Below, piece by piece: positions 7,163-9,431 of a stretch of 9,431 nucleotides of DNA; the first letter of the stretch is position 1; the number at the start of each line of letters is the position of its first letter. Source of the DNA: Clostridia bacterium (GTDB lineage: Bacteria; Bacillota; DULZ01); the NCBI GenBank assembly GCA_012520135.1, contig JAAYOX010000164.1, forward strand, positions 1 through 9,431. Direction: 5' to 3'. Made by a program: the position numbers and the translations under genes. The notes below the pieces were generated by a model. It searched no databases, had not been told where the DNA came from, and saw only the letters and a list, made by a program, of their open reading frames with translations.

Positions 7163-7957
7163 ATGCAGATCAAAAAAAGATTATTTGTAGCCCTTTTATC
7201 CATAAGTGTTCTATTTCTTGGTGGGTTGGCCATAATAGTATGGTATCTTTTGACCCATCAGGGAATATTACTTAACCAGATTTTGTTTACCCTGTTAATT
7301 GGAGCAGTGGTGGTATTTCTGGTTATCATTGGCTTGGGAATTCTGTTTCTGGTTTTGGCCTTATGGAGTTCAGGGGGCATCCATACACCTCAAAATATGA
7401 TGTTATTGGCAGTCAACAGCCTGTTTCCCATTGCTTTGAGTCTGGGACAACTGGTGGGTATCGATCGGGAAAAGATCAGGGCTTCCTTTATCGCTGTCAA
7501 TAACCAATTGGTTCATAACAGAGGTGTTCATGTGAAACCGGAGCAGGTTTTGATCCTGGCCCCTCATTGCCTGCAATGGAGCGATTGTCCCCACAAGATT
7601 ACCATTGATGTTAATAATTGCAGGCGCTGCGGCAAATGCCCCATTGATGATTTGCACCGCCTGGCCGATACCTATGGAGTGAAGCTGGCTGTAGCTACCG
7701 GAGGCACTCTGGCCCGAAGCTTCGTTAAGAATTATCGTCCTAAAGCTATTGTGGCCGTTGCCTGCGAACGGGATCTGACCAGCGGCATCCAGGATGTGAA
7801 AGATCTGCCGGTAATGGGTGTCTTGAACATCAGACCCCAAGGACCTTGTTTTAATACCCTGGTGGATATTAAAGAAGTGGAAAAATCTATCTGTGATTTT
7901 TTAGGTTTTGCCACCAAAGAAAATACTTTTTCCGATGGACTTAATTTCCGATTATAA
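7163..7957 (+). CDS. DUF116 membrane protein with cysteine cluster
   Basis: A 264-residue member of the uncharacterised DUF116 family. Two hydrophobic helices (about 7-30 and 40-68) anchor it in the membrane and lead to a soluble, probably cytoplasmic domain. That domain contains LAPHCLQWSDCP (C136, C142), then C153, C156 and C159 in a CxxCxxCP pattern, and single cysteines at 201 (ACERDL), 229 (GPCFNT) and 244. Such spacing could hold a metal or an Fe-S cluster, but no function is established. The start follows fmt after only 3 nt. No strong Shine-Dalgarno site is visible (GGGA at 7147-7150 is 12 nt away), which suggests translational coupling to fmt. I recall DUF116 as a steady neighbour of fmt in Peptococcaceae genomes. 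A link to translation initiation is only an inference from position. Confidence 0.85.
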   Translation: MQIKKRLFVALLSISVLFLGGLAIIVWYLLTHQGILLNQILFTLLIGAVVVFLVIIGLGILFLVLALWSSGGIHTPQNMMLLAVNSLFPIALSLGQLVGIDREKIRASFIAVNNQLVHNRGVHVKPEQVLILAPHCLQWSDCPHKITIDVNNCRRCGKCPIDDLHRLADTYGVKLAVATGGTLARSFVKNYRPKAIVAVACERDLTSGIQDVKDLPVMGVLNIRPQGPCFNTLVDIKEVEKSICDFLGFATKENTFSDGLNFRL

Positions 7958-7963
7958 GGAGGT
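7956..7963 (+). promoter_or_regulatory. consensus Shine-Dalgarno overlapping the DUF116 stop
   Basis: AAGGAGGT shares its first two bases with the TAA of the DUF116 gene. It serves either the TTG at 7970 or the ATG at 7973. The ATG is taken, with 9 nt between. It is the strongest ribosome site inside the operon, suggesting that the metallopeptidase is made at a higher rate than its neighbours. Confidence 0.75.
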
Positions 7964-7972
7964 TGATTTTTG

Positions 7973-8671
7973 ATGCCAATGCCTTTGTTTTTTGATTGGA
8001 CAATGATTTTGTTGATCCCGGCGATTCTTTTGTCTCTTTACGCCCAGGCCAGGGTGCAGGGAGCTTATGCCAAGTATTCCCGTGTAAGATCAGCCGGCGG
8101 TATCTCAGGAGCTATGGCTGCCAGGGAGTTATTGCGCCAAGCAGGTATCCACGATGTGGAGGTGGAGATGGTCCAAGGCCGTTTAACGGATCATTATGAT
8201 CCCCGGGTGAAGAAACTTCGTCTCTCTCCCGAAGTGTATAACAGTACTTCAATTGCTGCTTTAGGGATTGCCGCTCATGAAACCGGTCATGCCATCCAAC
8301 ATGACGTGGGCTATTATCCCTTGGCTTTAAGAAACAGTCTGGTGCCGGTAGCCAATATCGGTTCCAGCGCGGCCTTTCCCTTGATTATTCTCGGCCTCAT
8401 CATGGGTTTGCCTCAGTTGGCCATCTGGGGCGTATACGCCTTTACTGCCGTAGTGTTGTTCCAACTGATTACTTTACCGGTGGAATTTAATGCCTCCAGC
8501 CGGGCAGTGGCCTTACTGGAAGGCAGCGGTTTTATCACCCGTAGTGAAGTAGGCCCTACCCGAGCGGTATTGAATGCGGCTGCTCTTACTTATGTGGCTG
8601 CTGCTGTGACAGCTGTTTTGAACCTGCTCAGGCTCTTGATCATCTCCGGAGTGTTGCGCGGAGATGACTAG
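7973..8671 (+). CDS. membrane zinc metallopeptidase, YugP family
   Basis: A 232-residue integral-membrane protein of the neutral zinc metallopeptidase family represented by Bacillus YugP. HETGH (102-106) is the HExxH zinc site, with H102 and H106 as ligands and E103 as the catalytic base. LPVEFNAS (168-175) supplies the likely third ligand E171, in the conserved place where relatives have VEFDAS. Hydrophobic helices lie at about 9-24, 130-147, 150-168 and 204-226. The length is normal for the family. Its substrate is unknown. The last 8 nt overlap the start of rsmB, so the two genes are probably translationally coupled. Confidence 0.92.
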   Translation: MPMPLFFDWTMILLIPAILLSLYAQARVQGAYAKYSRVRSAGGISGAMAARELLRQAGIHDVEVEMVQGRLTDHYDPRVKKLRLSPEVYNSTSIAALGIAAHETGHAIQHDVGYYPLALRNSLVPVANIGSSAAFPLIILGLIMGLPQLAIWGVYAFTAVVLFQLITLPVEFNASSRAVALLEGSGFITRSEVGPTRAVLNAAALTYVAAAVTAVLNLLRLLIISGVLRGDD

Positions 8672-9371
8672 AAATCAAAGAGGTAAAGGCGGGAATAAAC
8701 AGTCAAAAAGGAAAGGGCAGGATGCACGTAGTCTTGCCCTGGAAACCTTGATGAATATTTTGGAAGAAGGTGCCTACGCTAACATTGCTGTAAATGAACG
8801 TCTGCAACAATCCCATTTAAAAGGCCCCGACAGGGGTTTTTTTACTGAGCTGGTTTACGGTACTACCAGGACAGTTAATACCCTTGATTGGGCATTAGCT
8901 CATTTTCTGAAAAAAGATCTTGCCCGGTTCACTCCGGCCATCAGGAATGTTTTGCGTCTGGGGGCTTACCAGCTGCTGTACTTGGAACGGGTCCCTTCCA
9001 GGGCTGCGGTTCACCAATCGGTGGAGTTGGCTAAAGCTTATGGACACCAAGGGGTAGCTGCTCTGGTGAACGGGGTTTTGCGCAATTTGCTTCGCCGTCA
9101 GGAAGAAGTGGTTTTTCCGGATTTAGAGGAAGAACCGATTAGACATATCGCTCTGAAATATTCCCATCCCGAGTGGTTAGTGGATCGTTGGGTAGCAGAG
9201 TTCGGGGTTGAGGACACCATTAGATTGTGCCGGTATAACAATACCTCCTCTCCCCTGACTTTACGGGTTAATACTTTAAAGACTACCAGAGAAGAACTGA
9301 CGATGAAATTGGCAGCCAGGGGAATCGAAGCCATGGAAAGCAGTTATGCCCCGGAAGGTCTAATTGTGTAG
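8664..9371 (+). CDS. rsmB: 16S rRNA m5C967 methyltransferase RsmB, cut by in-frame TAG
   Basis: RsmB (Sun/Fmu) methylates C967 of 16S rRNA using SAM. The 235 codons before the stop encode a Lys/Arg-rich start (1-20), the NusB-like RNA-binding domain (about 22-145, with DRGFFTELVYGTTR at 56-69 and AAVHQSVELAKAYG at 114-127), and the linker region with YSHPEWLVDRW (166-176) and TLRVNTLKTTREEL (199-212). The family is usually about 440-460 residues. The Rossmann-fold SAM domain and its two catalytic cysteines would lie beyond the window. A TAG at 9369-9371 stops the frame, yet the next 20 codons in the same frame read like RsmB. If the stop is real, only the RNA-binding half is made and the enzyme is inactive. 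It overlaps the metallopeptidase gene by 8 nt and has only a weak ribosome site of its own. Confidence 0.9.
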   Translation: MTRNQRGKGGNKQSKRKGQDARSLALETLMNILEEGAYANIAVNERLQQSHLKGPDRGFFTELVYGTTRTVNTLDWALAHFLKKDLARFTPAIRNVLRLGAYQLLYLERVPSRAAVHQSVELAKAYGHQGVAALVNGVLRNLLRRQEEVVFPDLEEEPIRHIALKYSHPEWLVDRWVAEFGVEDTIRLCRYNNTSSPLTLRVNTLKTTREELTMKLAARGIEAMESSYAPEGLIV

Positions 9372-9431
9372 CAGTGGCCCGGCCTTGAGGAAGTGGAGGG
9401 ATTCAGCGAAGGGCTCTTTCTGATGCAGGAT
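9369..9431 (+). other. rsmB: in-frame continuation of rsmB after the internal TAG
   Basis: After TAG (9369-9371) the same frame stays open to the window edge for 20 codons. It reads QWPGLEEVEGFSEGLFLMQD, which fits the RsmB stretch entering the SAM domain (PG-LEE-GF-EGLF-QD in relatives, from memory). No frameshift is needed, only one codon. A single-base change from CAG, GAG, AAG or TGG would explain it. The only downstream in-frame ATG (9423) and a GTG (9393) have at best weak ribosome sites, so internal restart is unlikely to rescue a full product. Confidence 0.8.

Noticed and set aside
7403..7840. 145-codon open frame antisense to the DUF116 gene
   Set aside because: It mirrors the coding pattern of the opposite strand, has no Shine-Dalgarno or promoter, and resembles no family I know.
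1..9431. Mobile element, CRISPR array, phage gene, tRNA or riboswitch
   Set aside because: I read the intergenic stretches and gene borders on both strands and saw no spaced repeats, transposase motifs, cloverleaf or known riboswitch core. The longest gene-free stretch is about 260 nt.

Overview
The window looks like chromosomal DNA from a low- to mid-GC, Gram-positive, probably endospore-forming anaerobe of the Peptococcaceae / Desulfotomaculum type. This is an inference. It rests on strong Shine-Dalgarno sites of the GGAGG type, GTG and TTG starts alongside ATG, and above all the gene order priA-def-fmt-DUF116-membrane Zn-protease-rsmB, which I know from that group. All supported genes are on the + strand.

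Layout. (1) 1-187 is a leader with a weak candidate promoter. (2) 188-1927 is a complete two-transmembrane chemoreceptor with a Cache-type sensor, closed by a clear intrinsic terminator at 1961-1988. (3) 2187-3425 is an unusual protein that joins a CRP-like cyclic-nucleotide-binding domain to a DUF2225 cysteine domain and a helical repeat-like tail, with no DNA-binding domain. Two TGTCRACA near-palindromes exactly 20 bp apart, resembling Spo0A boxes, lie just upstream. A second intrinsic terminator follows at 3431-3458. (4) 3478-3483 is a near-ideal extended -10 promoter that probably starts a tightly packed operon: priA (replication restart), def (peptide deformylase), fmt (Met-tRNA formyltransferase), a DUF116 membrane/cysteine protein, a YugP-like membrane zinc metallopeptidase and rsmB (16S rRNA m5C967 methyltransferase). 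Gaps are 18, 14, 3 and 15 nt, and the last pair overlaps by 8 nt.

How the genes fit together. def and fmt form the formylation/deformylation cycle of bacterial translation initiation. rsmB modifies the ribosome, and priA restarts stalled forks. DUF116 and the metallopeptidase are conserved neighbours whose link to this cycle is not known. The first two genes (chemotaxis sensing, nucleotide-sensing protein) are separate transcription units.

Most of the window is ordinary core-genome content. I see no mobile element, CRISPR array, tRNA or rRNA. The point most worth a second look is an in-frame TAG in rsmB, 60 nt before the window ends. The same frame continues beyond it with RsmB-like residues, so this is a nonsense mutation, a readthrough codon or a sequence error near the end of the window.
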